Source: Myxococcota bacterium
GTDB lineage: Bacteria; Myxococcota_A; Bradymonadia; UBA7976; UBA1532
Assembly (NCBI GenBank): GCA_963169045.1
Contig: CAUJDF010000014.1
Span: forward strand, 62,001 to 126,000
DNA: 64,000 nt
Reading direction: 5' to 3'
Part shown: one piece after another, positions 1-10,853 of the stretch
How the letters are laid out: every line of letters starts with the position of its first letter
Position numbering within the stretch: the first letter of the stretch is position 1
The notes under the pieces: model-generated
What the model saw: only the letters and a program-made list of their open reading frames with translations
What the model was told of the DNA's origin: nothing
The model's database searches: none
Translations under genes and position numbers: made by a program

Positions 1-927
1 CTGCGCAGCGAGGGCGACCGCCTGCTCGAGTCGGTCGAGGAGCTGCTCGGCGTCGCCCGCGCCACCGGCTGTCCCTGCCACATCAGCCACGTCAAGATCC
101 TCGGCCGCACGAACTGGCTGAAGCTCGACGCGATGCTCGACCTCGTCGAGGCGGCGCGCGACGAGGGCCTCGCGGTCACGGCCGACCAGTACCCGTACAC
201 GGCGGCGAGCACGTTCCTCGGCGCCCTCCTGCCGCCGTGGGTGCACGACGGCGGGCCGGACGCGGCGGTCGAGCGCCTCGGCGACCCGAAGGCGCGGGCG
301 CGCATCGAGGCCGACATCCGGCGTCCGGGGCCGCACGACTGGGAGAGCTTCTGGGCGTTCAGCGGCCCCGAGGGCATCGTCATCGCGGACATCGCGAGCG
401 GCAACCACCCGCAACTGCTCGGGAAATCGCTCGTCGAGGCCGCGGGTGGGGGCGATCCGCTGCGCTTCGCGCTCGACCTGCTGCGCGACGAGCGGCTCGG
501 CGTGACGATGATCTCTCACAGCCAGGACGCCGAGGTCGTCGCCCGCCTCTGGGCGCGCCCCTGGGTCTGCGGCGGCACCGACGGCCTGCTCGGCGGGCGG
601 CCGCACCCGCGCACCTACGGCGCGTTCCCGCGCATGCTGGCGTGGCTCTCGCGCGAGCGGCGGCTCTGCACGATCGGCGAGGCGGTCCGCAAGATGGCGG
701 CGCTGCCCGCCGAGGTGTTCGGCCTGGACGACCTCGGCGCCGTCCAGACCGGCAGGCGCGCGAACCTCGTCGTCTTCGACCCGGAGCGGGTCGCGGACCG
801 TTCCACCTTCGCCGAGCCGCGGCAGGCGCCGGCGGGCATCTCGCTCGTCGTCGTCGGCGGCCGGCCGATTCTGCGGGAAGGAGCGCCCACCGGCGAGCGG
901 CCGGGGGTGGTGCACGTGCCACGATGA
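1..927 (+). CDS. D-aminoacylase / N-acyl-D-amino-acid deacylase family amidohydrolase, C-terminal part
   Basis: The reading frame is open from base 1, so the 5' part lies outside the window. The visible 308 residues match the C-terminal two thirds of a zinc amidohydrolase of the D-aminoacylase (COG3653) group, which removes the acyl group from N-acyl-D-amino acids. Seen in the sequence: the metal-ligand stretch CHISHVK near residue 27, DQYPYTAAST near 62, MISHSQD near 170, an Asp in GGTDG near 190, and the C-terminal small beta domain with ANLVVFDP. The stop codon overlaps the ATG of the next gene (ATGA). The family is clear; the exact substrate cannot be read from the sequence, and dihydroorotase-like relatives are an alternative. 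Confidence 0.85.
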   Translation: MRSEGDRLLESVEELLGVARATGCPCHISHVKILGRTNWLKLDAMLDLVEAARDEGLAVTADQYPYTAASTFLGALLPPWVHDGGPDAAVERLGDPKARARIEADIRRPGPHDWESFWAFSGPEGIVIADIASGNHPQLLGKSLVEAAGGGDPLRFALDLLRDERLGVTMISHSQDAEVVARLWARPWVCGGTDGLLGGRPHPRTYGAFPRMLAWLSRERRLCTIGEAVRKMAALPAEVFGLDDLGAVQTGRRANLVVFDPERVADRSTFAEPRQAPAGISLVVVGGRPILREGAPTGERPGVVHVPR

Positions 928-1550
928 TCGGATCCCTGCTGCTCGTCGCCCTGCTGCAGACCGGCGCGCCGGCGCCGCCCTCCGGCGTGCCGGCGCCGCC
1001 CTCCGGGGTGGCCGCCCCGCCGACCGCGCCCGCCGACGACGTCGCCTGGCTGCGCGATCACCTCACGCGCCTCGTCGACGCCCGCGCCGCGAAGGTCGGC
1101 GGTCCGAAGATGGCCGACCCCGATCCGCGCCTCGGCGTGCTGCTGGCCATGCTGCGCGCCCAGGCGGCCAACCCCGGCCTGCCCGTCCCGCGCTACGTCC
1201 GCGACGCGAAGACGCTCGAGGAGCTCTGGGCACGCTCGACGGCCGCCTTCACCATCAACCTCATGGTGCAGGTGGCGCAGGCGCGCCCGCCGAAGACGCC
1301 GGTGGACGCCGCCGCTTGCGGTCGCCTCTGCGACGGCATCGTGCGCGCCTCGGGCGAGGACACCGTCGCCGGCCTGTCCCAGGGCGGCTGGCCCATGCCG
1401 CCGGAGTCGGCCGCCGCCATCCGCGAGGCCGCCGCGCTCGAGCGCGCCTCGTGCGTCGAGTGGTGCGGCAAGTACCCCGTCCCCAATGGCGCCTGCGTCG
1501 AGAAGATCAAGTCCCAGGCCGACCTGATGACGTGCTGGAAGGCCCCCTGA
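924..1550 (+). CDS. small exported protein, unknown function
   Basis: This 208-residue protein starts at an ATG that overlaps the stop of the deacylase gene by 4 nt, so the two are probably translated together. The N-terminus is short and hydrophobic (MIGSLLLVALLQTG), consistent with a signal peptide, followed by a Pro-rich linker APAPPSGVPAPPSGV encoded by a 21-nt tandem repeat. The rest is soluble-looking and carries paired cysteines (ACGRLCDG, SCVEWCGKY, GACVEK, TCWKAP) that could form disulfides in the periplasm. I do not recognise the family. It ends 4 nt before the stop of the convergent oxidoreductase gene. Confidence 0.75.
   Translation: MIGSLLLVALLQTGAPAPPSGVPAPPSGVAAPPTAPADDVAWLRDHLTRLVDARAAKVGGPKMADPDPRLGVLLAMLRAQAANPGLPVPRYVRDAKTLEELWARSTAAFTINLMVQVAQARPPKTPVDAAACGRLCDGIVRASGEDTVAGLSQGGWPMPPESAAAIREAAALERASCVEWCGKYPVPNGACVEKIKSQADLMTCWKAP
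968..1009 (+). repeat. 21-nt tandem direct repeat, two copies
   Basis: Two adjacent 21-nt units (968-988 and 989-1009) differ at one base. They encode the repeated heptad of the Pro-rich linker in the surrounding gene. The repeat keeps the reading frame, so slippage would change linker length only. Confidence 0.8.
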
Positions 1551-1554
1551 CCGG

Positions 1555-3201
1555 TCAGACGCGCGCGAGCGGACGGCCGAGCGAGCGGCCGACGCTGCAC
1601 GCGGCGAGGTAGCCGGACATCATCGCGCCGACGATGCCGTGCCCGGCGCGGGTGCTTGCGCCGCACAGCCACAGGCCGGGCAGCGGGCCGCGGTAACCGG
1701 GGCGCTGGTCGAGGAACTGGTCCGGCGTGGCGGCGATGCCGTACGAGGTGCCCCCGCTGGCGCGGGTATAGCGCACGTGGGTCACCGGCGTGGCCGACTC
1801 GCGGAAGACGATCCGGCTCGCGGCCCCGGGGAAGAGCCGGTCGAAGCGCGCGACCATGTCCTCTTCCACCGCCGCCTTGCGCTCCTGGTAGACCTCGGTG
1901 AAGCGGTAGTGCCACTTGCGCGGATCGTCGCTGACGCCCCACGCGGGGCCCTCGCCGGGTACGACGGTCATGACCTCCACGTTTTGAACACCGGGCGGCG
2001 CGTGATGCGGCGTCGCCGGGTCCTTCATCGTCGCGCTCGTGACGTAGCAGCCCGCCGGCCGGACGCGCCCGTCGGCCACGCCCCGGTAGAACGACGAGAT
2101 GTCGTAGTCGTCGAACTGCCAGTAGTTCGCAGCGCCCATCCCGCGCGCGGCGAGGTCGTCCTCGACGCCGAGGAAGGTGATGAACAGCGCCGCGGCCATG
2201 CGGAAGCCGCGCACGCGCTCGGCCCACTCGGACGGCAGGTGCTCGGGCCCCACGAGCTCGAGCGCGGTCTTCTTGAGATCGGCGTTCGACAGCACGATCG
2301 GCGCGCGGATCTCGTGGGCGACGCGCGGGTAGGGCTCGGTGCGGACGCCGACGACCCGCCCCTGCTCGACGAGGATGCGCTCGACCGGCCGCCGCAGGTG
2401 GATGCTGCCGCCGTGCGCCTCGATCACCGCCGCGAGCCGGTCGGCGATGACCTGCCCGCCGCCCACGGGGTAGTACGCGCCGTGGAAGTAGTGGTTGGCG
2501 AGGCCGCCGTGCAGCACCGCGGCGACCTGGTCCGGGGGCAGGCCGTAGTCGCCGTGCTGCCCGAGCAGCACCGCGCGCAGCTTCGGGTCGCGGGTGCAGC
2601 CGTCGAGCAGCGCCGCGATCGTCCGCCTCCGGTTGCGGAGGACCGCGCGCCCGCGCAGCAGCGCGTCGATCGCCAGGCCGATCGTCGGCCGGCCGCCGCT
2701 CTCGTCGTGCCGCCGCGCCACCCGGTCGAGCTCCCGCAGGAAGCGCAGGTACTTGTCGATCCCGCGCTTCTCCTTCGGGAAGAGCGCGAGCAGCCGCTGC
2801 CGGAACAGGTCGAGGTCGGCCGGCACGCGGAACCGGAAGTCCGGGAAGATCAGCGTGTCGAAGCCCTCGGGATCGAGCGGCCGGAACTCTACCTCGGCCC
2901 CGACGCCCCGCAGGAGGCGCGGGATCATGCCGCGCTCGCCGCAGTCGCCGACGTAGTGCAGGCCGATGTCGAAGTGAAAGCGCTTTCCATCCGCTGACTT
3001 GCGCGCGAACTGCGTCGCGCAGCCGCCGGCGACGTAGTGGCCGTCGAGCACCACCACCCGCTGCCCCGTCCGCGCGAGGAACGCCGCCGCCGTGAGCCCG
3101 CCGAGGCCGGCGCCCACCACCACCACGTCGGCGCTCTCCGGCGGCTCGGCCCGCGAGCGCCGCGCCGACTCCGCCGTAGGCGACCATTCTTTCGACTGCA
3201 T
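1555..3201 (-). CDS. FAD-dependent oxidoreductase of the phytoene desaturase / carotenoid isomerase / retinol saturase type
   Basis: The 548-residue protein has an N-terminal dinucleotide fold with VVVVGAGLGGLTAAAFL near residue 26, a second family motif GHYVAGGCATQFARK near 56, and the C-terminal FAD-closing motif LWLCGASTRAGHGIVGAMMSGYLAA. This layout and length match CrtI/CrtISO and all-trans-retinol 13,14-reductase relatives, which isomerise or saturate polyene chains. I chose the ATG at 3201; a TTG at 3237 would add 12 residues of Arg-rich sequence. No other carotenoid gene is nearby, so the substrate is open. Neither start has a good ribosome binding site. Confidence 0.8.
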   Translation of the reverse strand: MQSKEWSPTAESARRSRAEPPESADVVVVGAGLGGLTAAAFLARTGQRVVVLDGHYVAGGCATQFARKSADGKRFHFDIGLHYVGDCGERGMIPRLLRGVGAEVEFRPLDPEGFDTLIFPDFRFRVPADLDLFRQRLLALFPKEKRGIDKYLRFLRELDRVARRHDESGGRPTIGLAIDALLRGRAVLRNRRRTIAALLDGCTRDPKLRAVLLGQHGDYGLPPDQVAAVLHGGLANHYFHGAYYPVGGGQVIADRLAAVIEAHGGSIHLRRPVERILVEQGRVVGVRTEPYPRVAHEIRAPIVLSNADLKKTALELVGPEHLPSEWAERVRGFRMAAALFITFLGVEDDLAARGMGAANYWQFDDYDISSFYRGVADGRVRPAGCYVTSATMKDPATPHHAPPGVQNVEVMTVVPGEGPAWGVSDDPRKWHYRFTEVYQERKAAVEEDMVARFDRLFPGAASRIVFRESATPVTHVRYTRASGGTSYGIAATPDQFLDQRPGYRGPLPGLWLCGASTRAGHGIVGAMMSGYLAACSVGRSLGRPLARV

Positions 3202-3355
3202 GCGGGCACGGTGGCACGGCCGTCGCCGCCGCCTCAATGGTCTTCGGCGCGAAACCCGCGGGGGGCGCGACCGGATCCCATAAGCAGGAGAGCCGTCGGT
3301 CGCCCCCCGACCGGGGGTGGGCCGTCACCGGGCGCGAGACCATCTGGAGGCCCCC

Positions 3356-4024
3356 ATGGAACGCCTGATCGTCGCCACGCACCGCGGCTCGCCCCGCCCG
3401 CCGGACCTCTTCCAGCCCCATATGCCCGACGTGGACGAGCTGGCGGACATGGAAGGGTTGTTCACGGAGACGCGGCGGCTGCTCACGGTCGGCGTGGACG
3501 CCGACGACGACGACCCGGGCACCGGGCGCCACCTCGCCATCGTCACGCCGGGCCGCGCCGTGCTGTTCCACGCGTGCCCGGCCATCGGCAGCCTGCCCGA
3601 CGAGGTCACCGCACCGCTCGAGCGCTGGCTGCCGGCCATCCCGCCGCTCGAGGTCACCGTCATCACCTACACGCGGCTCGAGGCCATGCTGCAGGACCTC
3701 GGGCGCTGCATCCCCTTCTTCGGCGTGCTCATGGGCTTCGCGAGCCTCGGGCACAACCTGGTGGTCTACGAGGGCCACGAGTCCGCCCTCGAGTCGGGCG
3801 TGCGCGGCTCCGACGTCATTCTCGTCGACTCGGCGATGCTGCCCTACCTGCAGCCCGACTGGGTGCAGGTGGCGCGCCGCGTGTCCCGGCCCGGCGCGCG
3901 CATCCTCGTGCCCTACCGCGACGACGGCAGCCTCGTCGAAGTGGACGACGCGGACGACGACGTCCCCCCCACCCCCGGCGGCCGCAAGCGCTGGTGGCGC
4001 TTCTGGTCCGGTGGAAGGCCGTAG
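3356..4024 (+). CDS. conserved-looking cytoplasmic protein, unknown function
   Basis: 222 residues, starting at an ATG preceded by a strong TGGAGG site 5 nt upstream. There is no signal peptide. The middle alternates strands and helices (LAIVTPGRAVLFH, VTVITYTRLEAMLQDL, LVVYEGHES, DVILVDSAMLPYL), which looks like an alpha/beta domain. The C-terminus is acidic (EVDDADDDV) and ends in Trp/Arg-rich GGRKRWWRFWSGGRP. I do not recognise a family or catalytic motif. It lies between the FAD oxidoreductase gene (divergent) and xdhC. Confidence 0.75.
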   Translation: MERLIVATHRGSPRPPDLFQPHMPDVDELADMEGLFTETRRLLTVGVDADDDDPGTGRHLAIVTPGRAVLFHACPAIGSLPDEVTAPLERWLPAIPPLEVTVITYTRLEAMLQDLGRCIPFFGVLMGFASLGHNLVVYEGHESALESGVRGSDVILVDSAMLPYLQPDWVQVARRVSRPGARILVPYRDDGSLVEVDDADDDVPPTPGGRKRWWRFWSGGRP

Positions 4025-4123
4025 GCCTTCCACCGTGTAGGGGCGCAGTGGTTTCCGGTGACGCGAAGCGCCGCCGGAAACCGCGGGAGCCCCGGCTTGG
4101 TTCGCGACGGCGCCTGCGGCACC

Positions 4124-4939
4124 ATGCGCCCCATGAGCGGGTTCTTCGCGCGCCTCGCGCGGCTCGAAGCCGGGCGCCGGCCGTTCGTCCTCTGCACCGT
4201 CACCGATACCGGCGGCTCGACGCCGCGCCTCGCCGGCGCGCAGATGGCCGTCGCCGCGGACGAGCAGCACGGCACGGTCGGCGGCGGCGCCTTCGAGTGG
4301 CGCGTCGTCCAGGAGGCCCGCGCGCTGCTCGCCGACCCCGCGCGGACGACGGCCGAAGTCGACGTGCACCTCGTCCGCGACCTCGGGATGTGCTGCGGAG
4401 GCCGCATGACCGCGTTCCTGCAGAAGGTCGAGTCCGCGCCGCGCGTATGGATCTTTGGCGCCGGCCACGTCGGCACCGCCCTCGCCGCGATGGCGCAGCG
4501 CGTCGGTTTCGAGGTCGTCGTCGCCGATCCGCGCGCCGAATGGGCCGCGCCCGCCCGATTCCCGAGCGGAATCCGAGTGCTCGACGCCGAGCCCGAGGAC
4601 CTCGTCCGCGCCGAGCCGCCCGCCCCGGCCGACTACGTCGTGATCACCACCCACGACCACGCGCTCGACGAGGCGCTCGTCCGCAAGCTCGCCGCCTGCG
4701 ACCTGGTCTACGTCGGCCTCGTCGGCAGCCGCGGGAAGTGGGCCCGCTTCCGCAAGCGCCTGCGCGAGCGCGTCGCCGCGGCGGCGCTCGACCGCGTGCG
4801 CTGCCCCGTCGGCCTCGACATCGGCGCCGCCACGCCCGAGGAGATCGCGCTCAGCATCGTCGGCGAGATGGTCGCGCGGCGCCGCGGCGTGGACCTCGCG
4901 CCGAAGCCCGCCGCGCCGGATCCCGTGGACGCCGGGTGA
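4124..4939 (+). CDS. xdhC: XdhC/CoxF family molybdenum cofactor chaperone
   Basis: XdhC proteins bind the molybdenum cofactor, help sulfurate it and deliver it to xanthine dehydrogenase-type hydroxylases. The 271-residue protein has the N-terminal XdhC/CoxI domain (TDTGGSTPRLAGAQMAV, then TVGGGAFEW and DLGMCCGGRM with the paired Cys) and a C-terminal Rossmann domain (WIFGAGHVGTALA near 105, YVVITTHDHALDEALV, VGLVGSRGKW, and CPVGLDIGAATPEEIALSI near the end). I placed the start at the ATG at 4124; ATG 4133 is equally possible, and an upstream GTG would add an unconserved stretch. The stop overlaps the next gene by 4 nt. No molybdenum hydroxylase gene is in the window. Confidence 0.9.
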   Translation: MRPMSGFFARLARLEAGRRPFVLCTVTDTGGSTPRLAGAQMAVAADEQHGTVGGGAFEWRVVQEARALLADPARTTAEVDVHLVRDLGMCCGGRMTAFLQKVESAPRVWIFGAGHVGTALAAMAQRVGFEVVVADPRAEWAAPARFPSGIRVLDAEPEDLVRAEPPAPADYVVITTHDHALDEALVRKLAACDLVYVGLVGSRGKWARFRKRLRERVAAAALDRVRCPVGLDIGAATPEEIALSIVGEMVARRRGVDLAPKPAAPDPVDAG

Positions 4940-5502
4940 CCGCCGGCCTCGTCCTCGCCGGCGGCGCCGCCGCGCGCATGGGCGGCTTCCCCAAGGCGCA
5001 CCTGAGACTCGGCGGCGAGACCTTCCTCGCGCGCCTCGTGCGCCTCTTCGCGGCGGCCGGCTGCGACCCGATCGCGGTCGTCGAGGGCGCGCACCGCCTC
5101 GACGTCCCGGCGCCCGCCTTCGGCGTCGCCGCCCCGGACTGGGCCCGCGGCATGCGCGCCAGCCTGCGCGCCGGCCTCGCCGCGCTCCCGCCGGGCCCGG
5201 TGCTGCTCACCCACGCCGACCGACCGCTCGTCGCGCCGGCGACCCTGCGCGCCCTGCTCGACGCCCCCCGCGGCCGCCCGGCGATCCCCGTCCACGCCGG
5301 GGCGCCGGGACACCCCGTCCGGCTGCCGGCGGCGCTGCGCGCGCGCCTGCTCGAGGACGACGACACCCCGCTGCGCGACGTCCTCGCCGCCTGCGACGTC
5401 ATTCACCTGATCGTGGAGGACCCCGGCGTCCTGCTCGACGTGGACTCGCCCGCCGAATACGAAGCTCTCCGCGTCCGGTTCGAGGGGGCGGGCGCCCGCT
5501 AG
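4936..5502 (+). CDS. MobA/MocA-like nucleotidyltransferase (molybdenum cofactor cytidylyltransferase family)
   Basis: The 188-residue protein begins with the NTP-transferase signature LAGGAAARMGGFPKAHL, followed by VLLTHADRP (metal-binding Asp), a GHPVRLP motif and the C-terminal DVDSPAEYEAL typical of MobA-like enzymes. MocA transfers CMP, and MobA transfers GMP, to the molybdopterin cofactor. The GTG start lies inside the xdhC stop (GTGA), so translation is probably coupled. The coupling supports MocA in cofactor maturation for a hydroxylase encoded elsewhere. At 188 residues it is near the usual length. Confidence 0.85.
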   Translation: MTAGLVLAGGAAARMGGFPKAHLRLGGETFLARLVRLFAAAGCDPIAVVEGAHRLDVPAPAFGVAAPDWARGMRASLRAGLAALPPGPVLLTHADRPLVAPATLRALLDAPRGRPAIPVHAGAPGHPVRLPAALRARLLEDDDTPLRDVLAACDVIHLIVEDPGVLLDVDSPAEYEALRVRFEGAGAR

Positions 5503-5513
5503 GAGCGCCGAGG

Positions 5514-5541
5514 TTGCGCCCGGGCCGCGGGTGTCTACACT
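5514..5541 (+). promoter_or_regulatory. candidate sigma-70 type promoter for secA
   Basis: TTGCGC (5514-5519) and TACACT (5536-5541) are separated by 16 nt and sit in a locally AT-rich stretch directly upstream of secA. The -10 matches four of six consensus bases and the -35 only three. The predicted leader would be about 36 nt and include the CTGGAG ribosome binding site. Confidence 0.4.
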
Positions 5542-5583
5542 ATTGCGTCTTTTTCGCGATCGAGCCTCCCTGGAGCCGCCCCC

Positions 5584-8495
<2,912 letters not shown>

Positions 8496-8499
<4 letters not shown>

Positions 8500-9668
8500 A
8501 CGTCGGCGGCTTCCGCTTCGGCGGGGTGGTCGCGGGCATCAAGAAGCGCGGGGGTCCGGACCTCGCGGTCATCGTTGCCGACCGGCCGGTCGCCTGCGCC
8601 GGCGTCTTCACCACCAACCAGGTCGTCGCCGCGCCGGTCGTGGTCAGCCGCGAGCACCTCGCCGGCGGGCTCGCGCGCGCCGTGATCGTCAACAGCGGCT
8701 GCGCCAACGCTTGCACCGGCGCCGAGGGCGAGGCCGACGCGCGGCGCACGGCGGCGCTCGTCGCCTCGCTGATCGGCGCGCGGCCCGAGCACGTGCAGGT
8801 GTGCAGCACCGGCGTGATCGGCCAGCCGCTGCCCATGGCGAAGCTCGAGGCGGGTCTTCCGCTGGTCCTCGAGGCGGCGCGGCCCGACGGCCTGCCCGAC
8901 TTCGCGCGGGCGATCATGACCACCGACACGAAGCCGAAGATGCGATCCGCGTCCGGCGACGTGGACGGCGTTCGTGTGACGGTGGCCGGCGCCTGCAAGG
9001 GCGCGGGCATGATCCACCCCAACATGGCGACGATGCTCGCCTACGTGGTGACGGACGCGGCGGTCACGCCCGAGGCGCTGGCGCCGATCTGGCGCGACGT
9101 CTGCCGGCGCACCTTCAACGCCATCAGCATCGACGGCGACACGAGCACCAACGACACGGCGCTCGTCCTCGCGAGCGGCGCCGCCGGCAACCCGCCGATC
9201 ACCGGCCCCTCCGCGGCGCTGACGGCGCTGCTCGAGTCGGTGGCGGTCGAGCTGGCGCGCGACATCGTGCGCGACGCCGAGGGCGGCACGAAGACGGTCG
9301 GGGTCACCGTGAGCGGCGCCGCCAGCTTCGACGACGCCCTCAAGGCGGCGACGGCCATCGCCACCTCGCCGCTCGTGAAGACGGCGCTGCACGGCGAGGA
9401 CCCGAACTGGGGTCGCATCGTCGCCGCCGCCGGCCGCAGCGGCTGCGCCCTCGACCCGGCGCGGGTGTCGCTGCGCATCGGCGACGTGCTGATCTACGAG
9501 CGCGGCCAGTGGCTCGGCCCCGCGACCGAGGCCCCGGCCCACGCGGTCATGAAGACGCCCGAGTTCGACCTCACGATCGACCTCGGCCTCGGCGACGCCC
9601 GCCACACCCTCTACACCTGCGACTTCTCTGCGGATTACGTCCGCATCAACGCCGACTACCGCAGCTGA
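8496..9668 (+). CDS. argJ: bifunctional glutamate N-acetyltransferase / ornithine acetyltransferase ArgJ
   Basis: ArgJ recycles the acetyl group in arginine synthesis by moving it from N-acetylornithine to glutamate. The 390-residue protein has the family motifs: [13 protein letters not shown] and [12 protein letters not shown] near the start, [28 protein letters not shown] containing the self-cleavage site before predicted nucleophile Thr179, [12 protein letters not shown], and [17 protein letters not shown]. The proprotein should cleave itself into alpha and beta chains. The GTG start overlaps the secA stop. Its stop abuts the stop of the convergent thioesterase gene with no base between them. 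No other arginine gene is in the window, so bifunctionality is a family inference. Confidence 0.96.
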
Positions 9669-10067
9669 TCAGCCCTCCAGCAGGGCGCGCAGTTCGGCCG
9701 GGATCGTGATGGCCCGACCCTCGCCGTCGACGCACACGTGCGCCGTGGTGCCCGTGCTGACGAGCGCCTCTCCGCGACGGATCTCGTAGGCGAAGGTGAA
9801 GCTGCGGTGCCGCACCTCGGCGACGCGGGTCGAGACCACGATCTCGTCGTCGTAGCGGAGCGGCGCCCGATAGGTGGCCCGGGCCTCGGCGACGACGAAG
9901 TTCGTGCCGGCCGCCTCCATCGCGCGGTAGTCGAAGCCCTGCGCGCGCAGATACTCGGCGCGGCCAATCTCGAAGTAGATCAGGTAGTTGGCGTGGTAGA
10001 CGACCGCCTGCGCGTCGGTCTCGGCGAAGCGGACGCGCAGGGTCGTCTCGACGGTTCGGCTGGTCAT
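9669..10067 (-). CDS. YbgC/4-hydroxybenzoyl-CoA thioesterase family protein
   Basis: This 132-residue hotdog-fold protein has the acyl-CoA thioesterase signature RVRFAETDAQAVVYHANYLIYFE, in which the Asp is the expected catalytic residue, followed by RAEYLRAQGFDY and the closing strand pattern FTFAYEIRRGEALVSTGTTAHVCVD. Such enzymes hydrolyse acyl-CoA or acyl-ACP thioesters; the acyl chain cannot be predicted. The ATG has no Shine-Dalgarno sequence but has TACCCT 7 nt upstream, fitting a leaderless mRNA. Tail-to-tail with argJ with no gap. Confidence 0.88.
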   Translation of the reverse strand: MTSRTVETTLRVRFAETDAQAVVYHANYLIYFEIGRAEYLRAQGFDYRAMEAAGTNFVVAEARATYRAPLRYDDEIVVSTRVAEVRHRSFTFAYEIRRGEALVSTGTTAHVCVDGEGRAITIPAELRALLEG

Positions 10068-10074
10068 CGGCGGG

Positions 10075-10080
10075 AGGGTA
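10075..10080 (-). promoter_or_regulatory. candidate leaderless -10 box (thioesterase gene)
   Basis: On the minus strand TACCCT ends 7 nt before the ATG at 10067. No Shine-Dalgarno sequence or convincing -35 is present. This is one of six boxes in the window with the same spacing; alone it would be weak. Confidence 0.35.
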
Positions 10081-10151
10081 CCACGGCCGGCGGCGCGACC
10101 CCGACCCGGGCGAGGGGTGTCGAACGGTTCGGGTAGGAGAAGGAGCGCACG

Positions 10152-10769
10152 ATGTCGTACCCGATGATCCGCCGCCTCGCCCCGATCGCGGCCGCCGCCG
10201 TCCTCGGCGCCGGCTGCGCCTCCCGTGACGAGGTGACGACCGAGGCCATCGAGAACACAGGCGGTGAGACCGCGCTCAACGTGAAGTACGAGCGCGAGAT
10301 GCCCGACTCGCAGATCGTCGACGTTCTCGCGGCCAGCAACGAGGCCGAGATCGAAGAAGCGAAGCTCGTGCTGACGAAGACGCAGAACCCCGAAGTCCGC
10401 GCGTTCGCGCAGCGGATGGTCGACGACCACACCCGGCTGCTCAACGACGGGATGGCGCTCAACCAACGCCTCGGCATCACCCCCATGCCGACGGCGCTGA
10501 CCCAGCGCATGCGCCAGGAAGCCGCGGAGTTCCGCGCTCATCTGCAGACGATGTCGGGGGTCGAGCTCGACCAGCTGTACGTGGCCCACCAGGTCACCGA
10601 GCACCAGAAGCTGCTCGACCAGATGGACGGCGGGCTGCTGCCGTCGGCGCGCGCTCCCGAGCTGAAGTCGCTGATCACGGCGGCGCGGCCGACCATCAGC
10701 GAGCACCTCGACCACGCGAAGCGGCTGCAGGCGCAGCTCGGCAGCCCGCCCGTCGGCGTGAACCGCTGA
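10152..10769 (+). CDS. DUF4142 lipoprotein
   Basis: The 205-residue protein starts with a lipoprotein signal peptide ending in LGAGC, so Cys24 is probably lipidated. The mature part is an all-helical DUF4142 domain (IVDVLAASNEAEIEEAKL, then VRAFAQRMVDDHTRLLND and a C-terminal ISEHLDHAKRLQ). DUF4142 proteins form four-helix ferritin-like bundles in the periplasm or envelope; their function is not established. A purine-rich AGGAGAAGGAG site precedes the ATG. It stands alone between convergent genes. Confidence 0.88.
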   Translation: MSYPMIRRLAPIAAAAVLGAGCASRDEVTTEAIENTGGETALNVKYEREMPDSQIVDVLAASNEAEIEEAKLVLTKTQNPEVRAFAQRMVDDHTRLLNDGMALNQRLGITPMPTALTQRMRQEAAEFRAHLQTMSGVELDQLYVAHQVTEHQKLLDQMDGGLLPSARAPELKSLITAARPTISEHLDHAKRLQAQLGSPPVGVNR

Positions 10770-10788
10770 GCGACGCCGCGCCGCGCTT

Positions 10789-10802
10789 GCCGACCGGTCG
10801 GC
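10789..10802. terminator. 14-bp palindrome between convergent genes, possible terminator stem
   Basis: GCCGACCGGTCGGC is a perfect palindrome in the 84-nt gap between the DUF4142 gene and the TonB-type receptor gene, which face each other. It could fold as a short stem with a 4-nt loop. There is no T tract on either side, so a terminator role is tentative. Confidence 0.3.
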
Positions 10803-10853
10803 GACCGTCTCCCGCGTCGGTCATCCCGCGGGGGACGCTCCGGGTCGCTCCGG

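Noticed and set aside
1193-4660. Very long minus-strand open frame (1155 codons)
   Set aside because: It overlaps the FAD oxidoreductase gene and the XdhC gene, and its translation is Arg/Gly/Ala/His-rich with no motif. Long frames without stops are expected by chance in such GC-rich DNA.
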